From assembly GCF_902616385.1 (NCBI RefSeq), contig NZ_CACMSM010000001.1:118525-182524 (forward strand): a DNA stretch of 64,000 nucleotides. The letters are read 5' to 3'. A program made the translations under genes and the position numbers. Origin of the DNA: an uncultured Prochlorococcus sp. (GTDB lineage: Bacteria > Cyanobacteriota > Cyanobacteriia > PCC-6307 > Cyanobiaceae). The notes under the pieces were generated by a model. The model did no database searches. It was given only the letters and a program-made list of their open reading frames with translations, and was not told where the DNA came from. The first letter of the stretch is position 1. The number at the start of each line of letters is the position of its first letter. Shown piece by piece: positions 49,379 to 62,205 of this stretch.

Positions 49379-50293
49379 GTGTCTTTAAATAAATCTGAAA
49401 CCTGGAAGTGGAAAAATTGGGAGATTTCATGGTCTTTATCAAAAGAATCTATTTCTGAAAAAAATATTAAAATTTTATTAGTTCACGGATTTGGGGCATC
49501 AAAAAACCACTGGAGACATAATCAAGATTTTCTTGGTAAATTTTCTAACTGCTATGCAATTGACTTATTAGGATTTGGCAAAAGCAGTCAGCCTAGTGCT
49601 TTATTAAATTACGAACATAATAAAGAAAACTCAATTAAATATTCATTTGACTTATGGGGTAATCAAATATCAACATTTTGTAAAGAGGTAATACAATCTC
49701 CTGTTTACTTGGTAGGAAATTCAATTGGTGGTGTTATTGCATTGAAAACTGCTGAAATCCTAAAAGATAATTGCAAAGGTGTAACTTTGATTGATTGTGC
49801 ACAAAGAACTATGGATGACAAACGTTTAAAAAAAAGTGATATCTTAATGAATTTATTGAGACCCGTTCTTAAAACAATAGTGAGACAAAGGGTAATTAGT
49901 AATACACTTTTTACAAGAGCTGCTAATCCAAAAGTTATAAAGAAAATACTTGAACAAGCTTACCCTTCAGGAAAAAATATTGATAAAGAATTGATTGAAA
50001 TACTTTATCAACCCACTCAAAGGGAAAATTCTAAGGAAGCATTTCGTGGTTTTATAAACTTATTTGATGACTATCTTGCTACTGACCTTTTCGATAAGGT
50101 AGATGCACCAATCCAATTAATTTGGGGGGAAAAAGATCCTTGGGAATCCCTAAATGAAGCAAAAGAATGGAAGAAACAATTCAGGAATATTATAAGATTA
50201 GATATTATAAATGGGGCAGGTCATTGTCCTCATGACGAAGAACCTGAAAAAACAAATAAATTAATACATGAATTTATTCAAGAAACAAAATAA
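49379..50293 (+). CDS. Alpha/beta hydrolase, paralogue
   Basis: A 304-residue alpha/beta hydrolase that starts with GTG at 49379. The oxyanion motif is LLVHGFGASKNHWRHNQDF, nucleophile Ser114 lies in LVGNSIGGVIALK, the acid is in WGEKDPWESL and the base in AGHCPHDEEPE. Similarity to the protein at 20,906-21,805 is clear throughout. An extra loop of about 10 residues (NYEHNKENSIKY) lies after LLGFGKSSQPS. Substrate unknown. Its last 16 bases overlap the sigma factor gene on the other strand. Confidence 0.85.
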   Translation: MSLNKSETWKWKNWEISWSLSKESISEKNIKILLVHGFGASKNHWRHNQDFLGKFSNCYAIDLLGFGKSSQPSALLNYEHNKENSIKYSFDLWGNQISTFCKEVIQSPVYLVGNSIGGVIALKTAEILKDNCKGVTLIDCAQRTMDDKRLKKSDILMNLLRPVLKTIVRQRVISNTLFTRAANPKVIKKILEQAYPSGKNIDKELIEILYQPTQRENSKEAFRGFINLFDDYLATDLFDKVDAPIQLIWGEKDPWESLNEAKEWKKQFRNIIRLDIINGAGHCPHDEEPEKTNKLIHEFIQETK

Positions 50294-51279
50294 GCTTCTA
50301 CATTATCACTGAGCCTTCTCAAACCTCTTAGCCCATCTCGTTCTAGATTTCTTACTCGATCTCTACTTATCCCAAGTACCCTTCCAATACCTGTAAGAGA
50401 CATTGGCTCATCACCATCCATTCCGTATCTCATTCTTAAAACTCTACATTGAAGATCAGGTAATTGATGTAAAAGAGAATGCAGATCGCCTCTCATGCAG
50501 TCCATCTCTATTTGTTCATCTGGTAAATCCTCGCCCCCTGCCAGTAAATCTAATAAAACAGTATCTTCCCCGTCACCAACTTTGGTTTCAAGACTAACTG
50601 GCTGTCCAGCTTTGCACATCAAATCCTTAACGTCATCTTCTGGAAGCTCTACGTATTTCGCAAGTTCACTTACAGTGGGAGTTCTAGACATTTCTTGGCT
50701 GAGTTCCCTTTGACCTTTTTTTAACTTATTCAACATTTCAGTTATGTGAATTGGTAACCTTATCGCACGACTTTTTTCAGCTATTGCTCGTGTAATACCT
50801 TGTCTAATCCACCAGTATGCATAAGTTGAAAATTTATAACCTCTTGCTGGATCAAATTTTTCAACTCCTCTAACCAGTCCTATAGTTCCCTCCTGAATTA
50901 AATCTAAAAGTTCCATATTTCTTTTAGTATATTTCTTTGCAACGCTTACTACTAATCTTAAGTTTGCTGCAACCATTCTTTCTTTTGCTCTTTGTCCAGC
51001 TCTCAATCTTTTTTTTATGTTGGAGGTAGACAAGTTTAATTTTGTCGATAATTCATCAATACTAGGCTTATCTCCTGTTAAATCAAGAAGTTCTAATTCT
51101 GCTCGTTCAACTTCCATGTACTCTTGAACTTGTCGACCTAGTGTAATTTCTTGCTCATGTGATAGTAATGGAACTCTTCCTATATCCCTCAAGTATGATC
51201 GAACAAGATCCACATCATTGCTAGCTTTTATACTTGCAATTGATGCTAATTTATTTTCACTTATTATTTCAGGAGACAT
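50278..51279 (-). CDS. RpoD-family sigma factor, group 2 type
   Basis: A sigma-70 family factor of about 333 residues, too short for the main vegetative RpoD and with no long region 1.1, so it looks like one of the non-essential group 2 factors of cyanobacteria. Region 1.2 begins DLVRSYLRDIGRVPLLSHEQ; region 2 has ELLDLIQEGTIGLVRGVEKF and YKFSTYAYWWIRQGITRAI; region 4 ends with TGIGRVLGISRDRVRNLERD. ATG at 51312 is also in frame; the ATG at 51279 (MSPEIISENK) is preferred. It overlaps the hydrolase gene by 16 bases. Confidence 0.9.
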   Translation of the reverse strand: MSPEIISENKLASIASIKASNDVDLVRSYLRDIGRVPLLSHEQEITLGRQVQEYMEVERAELELLDLTGDKPSIDELSTKLNLSTSNIKKRLRAGQRAKERMVAANLRLVVSVAKKYTKRNMELLDLIQEGTIGLVRGVEKFDPARGYKFSTYAYWWIRQGITRAIAEKSRAIRLPIHITEMLNKLKKGQRELSQEMSRTPTVSELAKYVELPEDDVKDLMCKAGQPVSLETKVGDGEDTVLLDLLAGGEDLPDEQIEMDCMRGDLHSLLHQLPDLQCRVLRMRYGMDGDEPMSLTGIGRVLGISRDRVRNLERDGLRGLRRLSDNVEAYFVS

Positions 51280-51380
51280 GAAAGTTGAATGATGTTTTGT
51301 AAACAATACCATTAAGAAATGTAAAGTTAAACAAAAAAATCCACAATTTTACAAAAATGAGAATAAATACCTAGTCAATT

Positions 51381-52787
51381 TTAGGCTAATGAAGAGCTTA
51401 GTAGCCATTTTGCTGTACTGAGATAAATAAATACACCAGCAATATCAGTCACAGTTGTAATAAAAGGCGAAGACATTAAAGCTGGATCCAATTTCATTCT
51501 GTCAAAAAGCAAAGGAAGGATCGCTCCTGTTGTGGCAGCTAAAGTTGTTATTGATATTAGACTTATTCCCACCGCAGAGGCTATTAAAGGACCTTCTCCT
51601 TGCCACCAAGCGAAGGGAAATACCACAAGCATCATAAAAACACCTAAAAGAGCGCCTGTAATGGCCTCTTTAACTACTGCCTTAATTGCGCCAAGAGACT
51701 TCAATTTTTGAGTACTTAAACCTCTAATGACAACCGTTGAACTCTGAGCTCCAACATTTCCCCCAGTACCTATGAGTAGTGGAATAAATGCAGCTAATAA
51801 AACTATTTCTTTAAGTATCTGATCATTCATAGCTATAACTTTTGTCGTTAAACCATTGGCCAAAACCAAAATTAATAACCATAAAACTCTTCTTCGAGCA
51901 ATCGTAAACAAACTACTTTGGAAATAATCATCTTCATCCCCAGGTTGTACTGCTCCTGCTGCATAAATATCTCTTGTTGCTTCTTGTTCTATGACATCAA
52001 TTAAATCATCAACAGTTACAATCCCAACAAGTCTTTTTTCTTTATCAACGACTGGGAGAGCTAAAAAATCGTATCTTTGAATTGCTCTAGCAACCTCTTC
52101 TTGATTTGTATTAGTAGAAATATTAACTACATCTCTTGTCATAACATCTCCAATTGGCTTAGAAGGATCAGCAGTTACAAGATCTCTCAATGAGAGAATA
52201 CCAGTTAAATGTCTTTCTTTATCTGTAACATATAAGCTATAAATAGTTTCAGTGAATGGTGCTCTTTTTCTAACTAAAGAAAGAGCCTCTTCTGCTGTTT
52301 GCATCTCTTTAAGGTCTATAAATTCAGTTGTCATTAATCTTCCAGCAGTTTCTGGCTCATATCCAAGTAATTCTGCTGTAACTTTCCTTTCACCAGGACT
52401 AAGAGCAGACAAGAATTTTCTTACAACTTTTGCAGGTAATTCATCAAATAGTTGGACCCTATCATCAGGAGACATTTTTTCAACGATTTCTAAAACTTCT
52501 CCTGAACGAAGTCTTTCTAATAAAGTTTGCTGAACTACTGGATCTAAATATTCATAAACCTCAATCGCTTCATTTTTCTTTAATAATCGAAAAGCCAATG
52601 CCTGCAAAATTAGTGGAAGGCTTCCAATAGCATCTGCAATATCAACAGGTTGGGATGGCTCTAAAAGTAACTTTGCCTCATCATAATTTCCCGCAATGAG
52701 CAATTCCTCAAGTTGAAAAGTAATATTTTCTCTTGTACTTAAATCTGAAGATAGGGATGCAACTGTCTCAAGATTATCTTCGTTCAT
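51381..52787 (-). CDS. mgtE: Magnesium transporter MgtE
   Basis: MgtE is a Mg2+-gated Mg2+ channel in the cytoplasmic membrane. The 468-residue protein has the N domain (about 30-145, with DIADAIGSLPLILQALAFRL and VEKMSPDDRVQLFDELPAKV), a CBS pair (about 160-290, with IGDVMTRDVVNISTNTNQEE) and a C-terminal five-helix pore domain with FIPLLIGTGGNVGAQSSTVV and MKLDPALMSSPFITTVTDIA, whose aspartates line the ion path. Chlorophyll synthesis and ribosomes need Mg2+. It stands between crcB (43 bases) and the sigma factor on the same strand. Confidence 0.96.
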   Translation of the reverse strand: MNEDNLETVASLSSDLSTRENITFQLEELLIAGNYDEAKLLLEPSQPVDIADAIGSLPLILQALAFRLLKKNEAIEVYEYLDPVVQQTLLERLRSGEVLEIVEKMSPDDRVQLFDELPAKVVRKFLSALSPGERKVTAELLGYEPETAGRLMTTEFIDLKEMQTAEEALSLVRKRAPFTETIYSLYVTDKERHLTGILSLRDLVTADPSKPIGDVMTRDVVNISTNTNQEEVARAIQRYDFLALPVVDKEKRLVGIVTVDDLIDVIEQEATRDIYAAGAVQPGDEDDYFQSSLFTIARRRVLWLLILVLANGLTTKVIAMNDQILKEIVLLAAFIPLLIGTGGNVGAQSSTVVIRGLSTQKLKSLGAIKAVVKEAITGALLGVFMMLVVFPFAWWQGEGPLIASAVGISLISITTLAATTGAILPLLFDRMKLDPALMSSPFITTVTDIAGVFIYLSTAKWLLSSSLA

Positions 52788-52830
52788 AAATATAATCCCT
52801 TATCAAGGTAACACCACCATTATATGAAAT

Positions 52831-53178
52831 CTAAGTCATTTTTCTACTTATCAAGAACCCTATAAACATTGTGAATAGATTTACGATAATGATTAAATTA
52901 AAAAAAATTATAAATTTTATCCACTCCCCTTCATTTAAAATTTTATACAGAAAATATATAAATCCGCTAAATGATGTAAAGCAAGCAAAAAAACCACTCA
53001 ATAAGATTTTTTCAATTGAATAACTTAATCTTTTACTAATTAAAAAACCAACTAAAAATGATCCAATTAGTGAAGTAAAAAAGTTATTATTTATTATTAA
53101 TCTTAAAAAAGTAGCTAGGTAAGCTGCTAAAAGAATATAGATCAAATTATTGATTTTCACTTTAAAAAAACTGAACAA
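52831..53178 (-). CDS. crcB: Fluoride channel CrcB/Fluc, second subunit
   Basis: A 115-residue four-helix membrane protein of the CrcB (Fluc) family, which expels fluoride. It has hydrophobic segments at about 10-28, 33-52, 58-78 and 85-108, with LLSGFFACFTSFSGFIYFLY holding the conserved G-x-x-x-x-F-T-S-F-S motif. Compared with the companion gene the usual Asn in the second helix is replaced (SLIGSFLVGFLIS). Two tandem, non-identical subunits suggest a heterodimeric channel. It overlaps the first crcB by 17 bases. Confidence 0.85.
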   Translation of the reverse strand: MFSFFKVKINNLIYILLAAYLATFLRLIINNNFFTSLIGSFLVGFLISKRLSYSIEKILLSGFFACFTSFSGFIYFLYKILNEGEWIKFIIFFNLIIIVNLFTMFIGFLISRKMT

Positions 53179-53527
53179 GAAAATAACCTAAGTAAAAGAA
53201 AAGGAATGAAAAAACTATCACTTCGATGTAGTGAAAAAATAATCTTAATAATTTTCGCTTTTTAAGTAGAATAAATAGTTGATATATAAAGGAAGAAAAT
53301 GTACTAAAACATCCTAAAAAACCGCTATAAAATAATACTAATATTTCGTTATTAATAAAATTTAAAGCTACTAAAATTCCTAAAAAAAAAGAAGATAAAA
53401 AATTTACTATTGAAGTATTTTGAATATCAAAACCTATACTTTTTTTAAAATTATTTTGTATGAATATTCTCAGTATTAATCCAAAAGTACTGCCGAGTAA
53501 AATTATACTTATTGAACTGAAATCCAA
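53162..53527 (-). CDS. crcB: Fluoride channel CrcB/Fluc, first subunit
   Basis: A 121-residue CrcB protein with four membrane helices. The Fluc motif is LFYSGFLGCFSTFSSFIYQL, and the pore-lining Asn occurs in NTSIVNFLSSFFLGILVALN. The two crcB genes overlap by 17 bases and follow the SH3-like protein gene by 3 bases, all downstream of gyrB. Fluoride protection is the family role; a fluoride riboswitch is not present because there is no leader. Confidence 0.87.
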   Translation of the reverse strand: MDFSSISIILLGSTFGLILRIFIQNNFKKSIGFDIQNTSIVNFLSSFFLGILVALNFINNEILVLFYSGFLGCFSTFSSFIYQLFILLKKRKLLRLFFHYIEVIVFSFLFFYLGYFLVQFF

Positions 53528-53530
53528 AAC

Positions 53531-55824
<2,294 letters not shown>

Positions 55825-55972
55825 TTAATAAAAAAAATAATGAGCTTTTAAAATGTTATTTTTAAAAGGTCTTTCGTTAAACTTACCACTGCAATAAGAT
55901 AAAGGCTCGAAGTCAATGAAAAATTTAATCACTTTAATTATATAGCTAATATTTTTTTCTTCAGAAATTCAT

Positions 55973-56872
55973 ATGTCGTCATATCCACCTCATGTAATAG
56001 TTTTAATTGGGCCTACTGCAAGCGGTAAAACTGAATTAGCTATTGAAATTGCAGAATATTTTAAAACTCGTATACACAATATCGATTCAAGGCAAATTTA
56101 TAAGTCTATGGATATTGGAACAGCCAAGCCTTCTAAACAACAACAACAACAAATAAAGCATTTTTTAATAGATATTGAGGAGCCAATCCATCAAATTAAT
56201 GTAAAACAATTTCAAGAAATTGCTCAAAAATCAATAAAAAGAGAAATTAAACAAGGTAATTTACCTTTTCTTGTTGGAGGGAGCGGGTTGTATATGAACT
56301 CAATAACAAAAGGATTTTTTGTACCAGATGTCCCTCCTCAAAAAAATTTGAGAATACAATTAGAGGGACTTGGTCAGGAAAAATGTTGGGACTTGTTAAA
56401 AAATTGTGATCCATTATCAACAAAAAAAATCAATTTTGCTGACCACATTAGAACAATTAGAGCTTTAGAAGTCTTTTATGTAACAGGTAAACCTTTGTCA
56501 ACTCTGAAAGTTCAAAAACCGCCTGACTGGAGGATACTAGAGCTTGGATTAGATAGAGATAATTTAAAAGAAAGAATTTTTCAAAGAACAAAAAATATGT
56601 TTTTATCTGGAATTATTGAGGAGACAAACCATCTTATCTCTAAATACGGATTTGATTTGCCAATATTAGAAACTATAGGTTATCGAGAAGCTAGGGATGT
56701 TTTAAATAATCATTCAACAATTGACAAAGCGATTGAATTAACTACGACCAAAACGATCCAATTTGCAAAAAGACAAAAGACTTGGTTTCGTAATAAAAAT
56801 AATCCTCTTTGGCTTAATAACAAAAACCTGCTAAAAGATGCAATAATCAAGATAGAGTCTTTTTTAAGCTAA
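55973..56872 (+). CDS. miaA: tRNA dimethylallyltransferase
   Basis: MiaA adds a dimethylallyl group to A37 of UNN-reading tRNAs. The 299-residue protein has Walker [79 protein letters not shown] and a C-terminal [16 protein letters not shown]. Length and motif order are normal. It is the first of a run of plus-strand genes miaA, infC, GntR regulator and cysE. Confidence 0.96.
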   Translation: MSSYPPHVIVLIGPTASGKTELAIEIAEYFKTRIHNIDSRQIYKSMDIGTAKPSKQQQQQIKHFLIDIEEPIHQINVKQFQEIAQKSIKREIKQGNLPFLVGGSGLYMNSITKGFFVPDVPPQKNLRIQLEGLGQEKCWDLLKNCDPLSTKKINFADHIRTIRALEVFYVTGKPLSTLKVQKPPDWRILELGLDRDNLKERIFQRTKNMFLSGIIEETNHLISKYGFDLPILETIGYREARDVLNNHSTIDKAIELTTTKTIQFAKRQKTWFRNKNNPLWLNNKNLLKDAIIKIESFLS

Positions 56873-56925
56873 CTCTATAAAAATAGATTTTATTCGTCAT
56901 CCAATCAAATTATTTAATTAACTGA

Positions 56926-57498
56926 ATGCCCCCACGCCCACGCTTTGACCGCCGAGCTCCCGTTAGAGAGCTTCCAAATATAAATGAAAGAATAAAATAC
57001 CCTCAATTGAGAGTCGTTGATTCAGATGGAAAACAATTAGGTGTCATAGATAGATTAAAGGCATTAGAAATAGCATCTCAAAGAGAACTTGATTTAGTTT
57101 TAGTGAGCGAAAAAGCAAATCCTCCTGTTTGTAGGATAATGGACTACGGAAAATATAAATTTGAACAAGAAAAAAAAGCTAAAGAAACAAAGAAAAAATC
57201 TCATCAAACAGAAGTTAAAGAAGTAAAAATGAGGTACAAAATTGACAAGCATGATTATGATGTCCGCATAGGTCAAGCTACTAGATTTTTAAAATCGGGA
57301 GACAAAGTAAAATGTACTGTATTTTTTAGGGGTAGAGAAATTCAACACTCAAATTTAGCCGAAACACTTCTTTTGAAAATGGCTAATGATTTAGAGGAGC
57401 AATCAGAAGTTCAACAAAAGCCAAAAAGAGAAGGGAGAAATATGATTATGTTTTTAAGTCCTAGAAAAACTCCTCTCATTAAAAAAGATGACGAGTAA
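56926..57498 (+). CDS. infC: Translation initiation factor IF-3
   Basis: IF-3 keeps the 30S subunit free and checks start codon choice. The 190-residue protein has the N domain with [19 protein letters not shown] and [20 protein letters not shown], and the C domain with [20 protein letters not shown] and VTVFFRG-like block [20 protein letters not shown]. The start codon is ATG, not the autoregulating AUU of enterobacteria, so that control is not evident. Neighbouring rpmI and rplT, often downstream, are not here. Confidence 0.96.
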   Translation: MPPRPRFDRRAPVRELPNINERIKYPQLRVVDSDGKQLGVIDRLKALEIASQRELDLVLVSEKANPPVCRIMDYGKYKFEQEKKAKETKKKSHQTEVKEVKMRYKIDKHDYDVRIGQATRFLKSGDKVKCTVFFRGREIQHSNLAETLLLKMANDLEEQSEVQQKPKREGRNMIMFLSPRKTPLIKKDDE

Positions 57499-57574
57499 AA
57501 AATTGTTATCAAAAAATATGACGAATGTTAAAGTGTCACTATGGTAAAAATAAATTAGTTAGGGTTTCTAGAAA

Positions 57575-58561
57575 GTGAGATTCCATATTCAACAAGAAAG
57601 TGATATCCCTGCATCTACTCAACTATATAATCAAATTTGTTTTGCAATTGCAGCAAGACATTATCCGCCCGGTCACAGACTTCCAAGTACAAGACAACTT
57701 GCAATGCAGACTGGTCTCCATCGAAATACTATTAGTAAAGTATACAGACAACTAGAAATAGATGGAGTTGTTGAAGCAATAGCTGGATCAGGTATCTATG
57801 TAAGAGATAATCTTACTAAAAGAGAATTTAAAAAATCAGTTTACTCAAAAGATAAAACAAGCAAACCACCAGATCAGGAAGCAAAAAAGGTTATTGACAG
57901 CTTGATAAATCTTGGATGCACTTTACAAGAAACGAGAGAGATATTAACCAATGAAATTGATTGGCGTATTAAGTGCGGATCAAGAATCATTGTCAGCACC
58001 CCTAGAGAGGATATTGGCGCTTCTATGTTAATAGCAGAAGACCTTTCCACCACAGTTAATGTACCAGTAGAAGTTGTTCCTATGGAAGAAATAGAAAAAG
58101 TTTTGAGTAATTCAAATAATGGTACGATTGTTACAAGCAGATATTTTTTGCAGCCTCTAGAAAAAGTTGCTAAGGAACATGGAGTGCGTGCTATTGCGGT
58201 TGACTTGAGCGACTTTCAAAAGGAATTGAAAATCCTTAAGGAATTAAATACTGGATGTTGTGTAGGTATTGTCAGTGTAAGCCCTGGATTATTGAGAGCA
58301 GCAGAAGTTATTATACACAGCATGCGAGGTAGTGAATTAATGCTTATGACGGCAGTCTCAGACAATAAAAGTAGATTACTCTCACTTTTAAAGGCTTCTA
58401 ACCATGTAGTGTGTGATGGACCTAGTTTATCAGTTGTAGAAAACACATTATTAAAAAATCGTTCTCAGTTGATGCGATTACCTCAAATAACATGTGCTAA
58501 AAATTATCTAAGTATTGAAACAATAAATCAATTAAAAAAAGAAATAGGTGTTATTAATTAG
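57575..58561 (+). CDS. GntR-family transcription regulator with novel C-terminal domain
   Basis: A 328-residue regulator starting with GTG at 57575. The N-terminal 72 residues are a typical GntR winged helix: QESDIPASTQLYNQICFAIA, HYPPGHRLPSTRQLAMQTGL and HRNTISKVYRQLEIDGVVE. The C-terminal 230 residues, joined by a basic linker, are neither the FadR nor the aminotransferase type; alternating strands and helices (RIIVSTPREDIGASMLIAED, GTIVTSRYFLQPLEKVAKEH) suggest a two-lobed ligand-binding domain. The cyanobacterial regulator Sll1961, tied to photosystem balance, is a candidate relative, which I infer and did not verify. It stands between infC (76 bases) and cysE (6 bases). Confidence 0.82.
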   Translation: MRFHIQQESDIPASTQLYNQICFAIAARHYPPGHRLPSTRQLAMQTGLHRNTISKVYRQLEIDGVVEAIAGSGIYVRDNLTKREFKKSVYSKDKTSKPPDQEAKKVIDSLINLGCTLQETREILTNEIDWRIKCGSRIIVSTPREDIGASMLIAEDLSTTVNVPVEVVPMEEIEKVLSNSNNGTIVTSRYFLQPLEKVAKEHGVRAIAVDLSDFQKELKILKELNTGCCVGIVSVSPGLLRAAEVIIHSMRGSELMLMTAVSDNKSRLLSLLKASNHVVCDGPSLSVVENTLLKNRSQLMRLPQITCAKNYLSIETINQLKKEIGVIN

Positions 58562-58567
58562 ACCAAG

Positions 58568-59302
58568 ATGCTAAGTACTTTTAAATCAGATATAGAAATC
58601 ATCAGAGAAAGGGATCCTGCAGCTAGAGGGATAATAGAGATATTTCTTTGCTACCCTGGCTTTCAAGCAATAGTTATACATAGGTTTACGCATAAATTAT
58701 GGCAAATAAGGATCCCTTTAATTCCCCGCTTATTAAGTCATGCAAATAGGCTATTGACAGGCATTGAAATACATCCTGGTGCCAAAATTGGTAAACGAGT
58801 TTTCATAGATCATGGAATGGGCGTTGTAATTGGAGAAACAGCTGAAATAGGAAATAATTGTCTGCTATATCAGGGAGTTACATTAGGAGGAACTGGTAAA
58901 AGTCATGGGAAAAGACACCCTACCTTGATGGAAAATGTTGTGGTTGGGGCAGGTGCAAAAGTTCTTGGATCCATCACAGTAGGATCTAATACACGCATTG
59001 GTGCGGGTTCAGTGGTTGTTCGCAATGTGGAAGGAAACAGCACAGTAGTTGGAGTCCCTGGCAGAGTGGTACATCAAAGTGGTGTTAAAGTGAATCCATT
59101 AGCTCACTCTGCCTTACCAGATGCAGAAGCCAATGTTATAAAAAATTTAATGGAAAGAATAGACTTACTTGAAAATGAAATTCTTAAATTACAAAAAACT
59201 CTTCAATGTTTAGTTAATTCAGAATCCATTGATATTTCTAAACTGGGTGACGCTCAAAATCTTAAAGACAAAGAAATAATAGAATTTCTTGGAGATGATT
59301 AA
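58568..59302 (+). CDS. cysE: Serine O-acetyltransferase
   Basis: CysE acetylates serine to O-acetylserine, the carbon skeleton for cysteine. The 244-residue protein has the N-terminal helical part (LSTFKSDIEIIRERDPAARG) and the left-handed beta-helix with hexapeptide repeats IEIHPGAKIGKRVFIDHGMG, VVIGETAEIGNNCLLYQGVT and LGGTGKSHGKRHPTL with the active-site histidine loop, then VVGAGAKVLGSITVGSNTRI. The C-terminus is longer than usual, with an LxxLENEILKLQ coiled coil. It follows the GntR gene by 6 bases and may be co-transcribed with it. Confidence 0.95.
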   Translation: MLSTFKSDIEIIRERDPAARGIIEIFLCYPGFQAIVIHRFTHKLWQIRIPLIPRLLSHANRLLTGIEIHPGAKIGKRVFIDHGMGVVIGETAEIGNNCLLYQGVTLGGTGKSHGKRHPTLMENVVVGAGAKVLGSITVGSNTRIGAGSVVVRNVEGNSTVVGVPGRVVHQSGVKVNPLAHSALPDAEANVIKNLMERIDLLENEILKLQKTLQCLVNSESIDISKLGDAQNLKDKEIIEFLGDD

Positions 59303-59310
59303 GTTTTTAT

Positions 59311-62142
59311 TTAATTTTTTTCATTAGCGTCAGTTTTAGGTTGAAACATAAACATTGAATAAATAACATTTCTCCTCATATTTGTCATCATTTCTAGAAA
59401 CATATCATATCCTTCATTTTTATATTCTATTAAAGGATCTTTTTGGCCATAACCTCTCAATCCAACTGATTCCCTTAAGGAATCCATTGCTTGGAGATGT
59501 TCTCGCCATAAATTATCTATTTGCTGTAAGATAAAAAATCTTTCGGCTTCTCTCATTAATCCTGGACGAATCTTGTCTATTTGTGATTCTTTTAAATCAT
59601 AAGCTATACGCAACTGCTCTTGAAGATAGTTTTTTAATTCTTCTATTGAAAGTAAATTAATATCTTCAACTTTAAGATCATCTAATAAATATATAAATTC
59701 TTTAACTTTAGAAATTAATTGATCAATGTTCCATTCTTCAGGTGGAAGATCAGGATTAATATAAGCCTCTACAATTTCACTCATTGTTCTTTCTCCATAT
59801 CCTATTACTTGCCTCTTTAAATCAATTCCTTGTAAAACTCTTAGTCTTTCGCTGTATACAGCTTTTCTTTGATTATTCATTACCTCATCATATTCGAAAA
59901 CTTGTTTTCTAATATCGTAATAATAGGTTTCTACTTTCTTTTGAGCACTTTCTAAGGACCTTGTAAGCATCCCTGATTCGATAGGCATATCTTCATCAAC
60001 CCTAAATGCATTCATTAGATTTGCTACTCTGTCACCTCCAAAAATTCTTAATAAATTATCTTCTAAAGATAAAAAGAATCTTGTACTTCCAAGATCACCT
60101 TGTCTTCCAGCTCTACCTCTAAGTTGATTATCAACTCTTCTTGATTCGTGTCTCTCAGTACCAATAACATGTAAACCGCCAACTTCTCTCACTTTTTCCT
60201 CTTCATGAAGTAAAACTTTTTCATATTCTTTCTTTACATCTGATAAAGATTCTCTCAAAAGCTTTATCAATTTATCTTCAGTTGGTGCTTTTTCTGCAGC
60301 AGTAGCTATCCTGTCATCTAGTTCTAAGACAGAAAGTTGTCTCTCTCCCCAATTTTCAACCAGTTTATTAGATAAAAGAGAAAGTTTATTTTCAATCGAT
60401 TCATCTAATTTGCAAGGGAATAGACTGGTTGATGAATCTGGAATATTTTTTTTCAAATTTGAGCTCAACTTTGAAGAAAAACCACCCTTAGATTTTGAAT
60501 TTCTTTGCTTAGGGATTGGTGGTTTATGCTCATTATCTGGCCTTACTAGCAAAGGAACTAAAATCTCTTTTAATTTCAGTCTTGCCATATAGTCACTGTT
60601 ACCGCCCAGAATTATATCAGTACCCCTCCCAGCCATATTAGTCGCAATAGTAACAGCACCTGCTCTACCTGCCTGAGCAACAATTTCTGCTTCACGTTCA
60701 ACATTCTCTGGCTTAGCATTTAACAAGTTATGTGGGATTTTTTCTTCGGTTAAAAGTGAACTTAGCAACTCACTTTTTTCAACACTTGTTGTACCAACTA
60801 AAACAGGTCTTCCCTCTTTATGAATTTGTGCAGTTTCTTTAGCAACAGCCCTCCATTTACCTATCTCTGTCTTAAATACTTGGTCAGACCAATCTTGTCT
60901 CTTTCTTATTTGATTGGTCGGTATAACTGTTGATTCTAATTTATAAGTTTTTTCAAATTCAACCTCTTCAGTTTTTGCAGTTCCTGTCATACCTGCTAGA
61001 CCTGGATATAAAAGGAAAAAATTCTGATAAGTAATGGATGCTAATGTTTGGGTTTCAGGTTGAATTTTAAGATTCTCTTTTGCTTCTATTGCCTGATGTT
61101 GTCCATCACTCCAACGCCTTCCTGGCATTACCCTACCTGTAAATTCATCAACTATCACAGCCTCATCATTTTTGATAATGTAATTTACATCTCTAATAAA
61201 TAATTCTTTAGCTTTTAAAGCATTAGTTATATAGTGTGCCCATGGGTCTTGAGGATTATATAAATCATTAACTCCCAAATATTCTTCACATTTAGCGAAA
61301 CCTTGATCAGTTAATATACAACTCCTCTGCTTTTCATCAACTTCATAATCCCCTTCCGGATCTATCCCATCTTTACTTAATTCTTTAGCTTTAACTAATG
61401 CCAGAGCTAACTCTGAAGCTTTTTGATATTTTTCTTGGGGTCTCTCAACTTGGCCAGAAATAATTAGAGGTGTTCTAGCTTCATCAATTAGTATTGAATC
61501 AACCTCATCAATCACACAGTAATTGAATTTTCTTTGCACTACTTCATTAATATCAGTAGACATATTATCCCTTAAATAATCAAATCCTAATTCGGAATTC
61601 GTGGCATAAGTGATATCACATTCATAATTTTTCTTTCTCTCAAAAGGGCTCATATCTTGCTGAATCAAACCAACGGATAAACCCAAAAAACGATGAACTT
61701 GTCCCATCCATTCAGCATCTCTTCTAGCTAGATAATCATTTACGGTAACAACGTGTACCCCTTTTCCAGTTAAAGCATTTAAATAGCAAGGTAATGTTGC
61801 AACAAGAGTTTTGCCTTCTCCAGTCTTCATCTCAGCAATTTGACACTCATGTAAAACCATCCCGCCTATTAACTGAACATCAAAATGTCTCATATCAAGA
61901 ACACGTTTGCTTGCTTCTCTAACAATTGCAAAGGATTTAGGAAGGAAATCTTCTAAAAGTTCTTTTTGTTTTTTAGTATCTAATTCTGCTGATATTATTG
62001 ATTTGAGATTATGAGTTTCTTGTCTCAATTGTGCATCATTTAATTTAGAAATTTCTTCTTCTAAAAAATTTATCTCTTCCACTATTGGTTGATAGCGCTT
62101 TAACTTTCGTGTATTCGGGTCTCCCAACAAAAGTTTTAGCAT
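59311..62142 (-). CDS. secA: Preprotein translocase ATPase SecA
   Basis: SecA drives protein export through SecYEG at the plasma and thylakoid membranes. The 943-residue protein shows Walker [21 protein letters not shown], the DEAD-type [59 protein letters not shown], and [21 protein letters not shown] charged insertion of some 100 residues lies between [15 protein letters not shown] and [19 protein letters not shown], as in cyanobacterial and plastid SecA. The C-terminal zinc (SEC-C) domain is absent: the protein stops at [15 protein letters not shown]. Ends 8 bases from cysE. Confidence 0.97.
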   Translation of the reverse strand: MLKLLLGDPNTRKLKRYQPIVEEINFLEEEISKLNDAQLRQETHNLKSIISAELDTKKQKELLEDFLPKSFAIVREASKRVLDMRHFDVQLIGGMVLHECQIAEMKTGEGKTLVATLPCYLNALTGKGVHVVTVNDYLARRDAEWMGQVHRFLGLSVGLIQQDMSPFERKKNYECDITYATNSELGFDYLRDNMSTDINEVVQRKFNYCVIDEVDSILIDEARTPLIISGQVERPQEKYQKASELALALVKAKELSKDGIDPEGDYEVDEKQRSCILTDQGFAKCEEYLGVNDLYNPQDPWAHYITNALKAKELFIRDVNYIIKNDEAVIVDEFTGRVMPGRRWSDGQHQAIEAKENLKIQPETQTLASITYQNFFLLYPGLAGMTGTAKTEEVEFEKTYKLESTVIPTNQIRKRQDWSDQVFKTEIGKWRAVAKETAQIHKEGRPVLVGTTSVEKSELLSSLLTEEKIPHNLLNAKPENVEREAEIVAQAGRAGAVTIATNMAGRGTDIILGGNSDYMARLKLKEILVPLLVRPDNEHKPPIPKQRNSKSKGGFSSKLSSNLKKNIPDSSTSLFPCKLDESIENKLSLLSNKLVENWGERQLSVLELDDRIATAAEKAPTEDKLIKLLRESLSDVKKEYEKVLLHEEEKVREVGGLHVIGTERHESRRVDNQLRGRAGRQGDLGSTRFFLSLEDNLLRIFGGDRVANLMNAFRVDEDMPIESGMLTRSLESAQKKVETYYYDIRKQVFEYDEVMNNQRKAVYSERLRVLQGIDLKRQVIGYGERTMSEIVEAYINPDLPPEEWNIDQLISKVKEFIYLLDDLKVEDINLLSIEELKNYLQEQLRIAYDLKESQIDKIRPGLMREAERFFILQQIDNLWREHLQAMDSLRESVGLRGYGQKDPLIEYKNEGYDMFLEMMTNMRRNVIYSMFMFQPKTDANEKN

Positions 62143-62205
62143 AAGTAACAGTCCCTAAAAAATTTATCTTATTACAAACATTATAAATTAGTGCGTTACA
62201 ACAGA

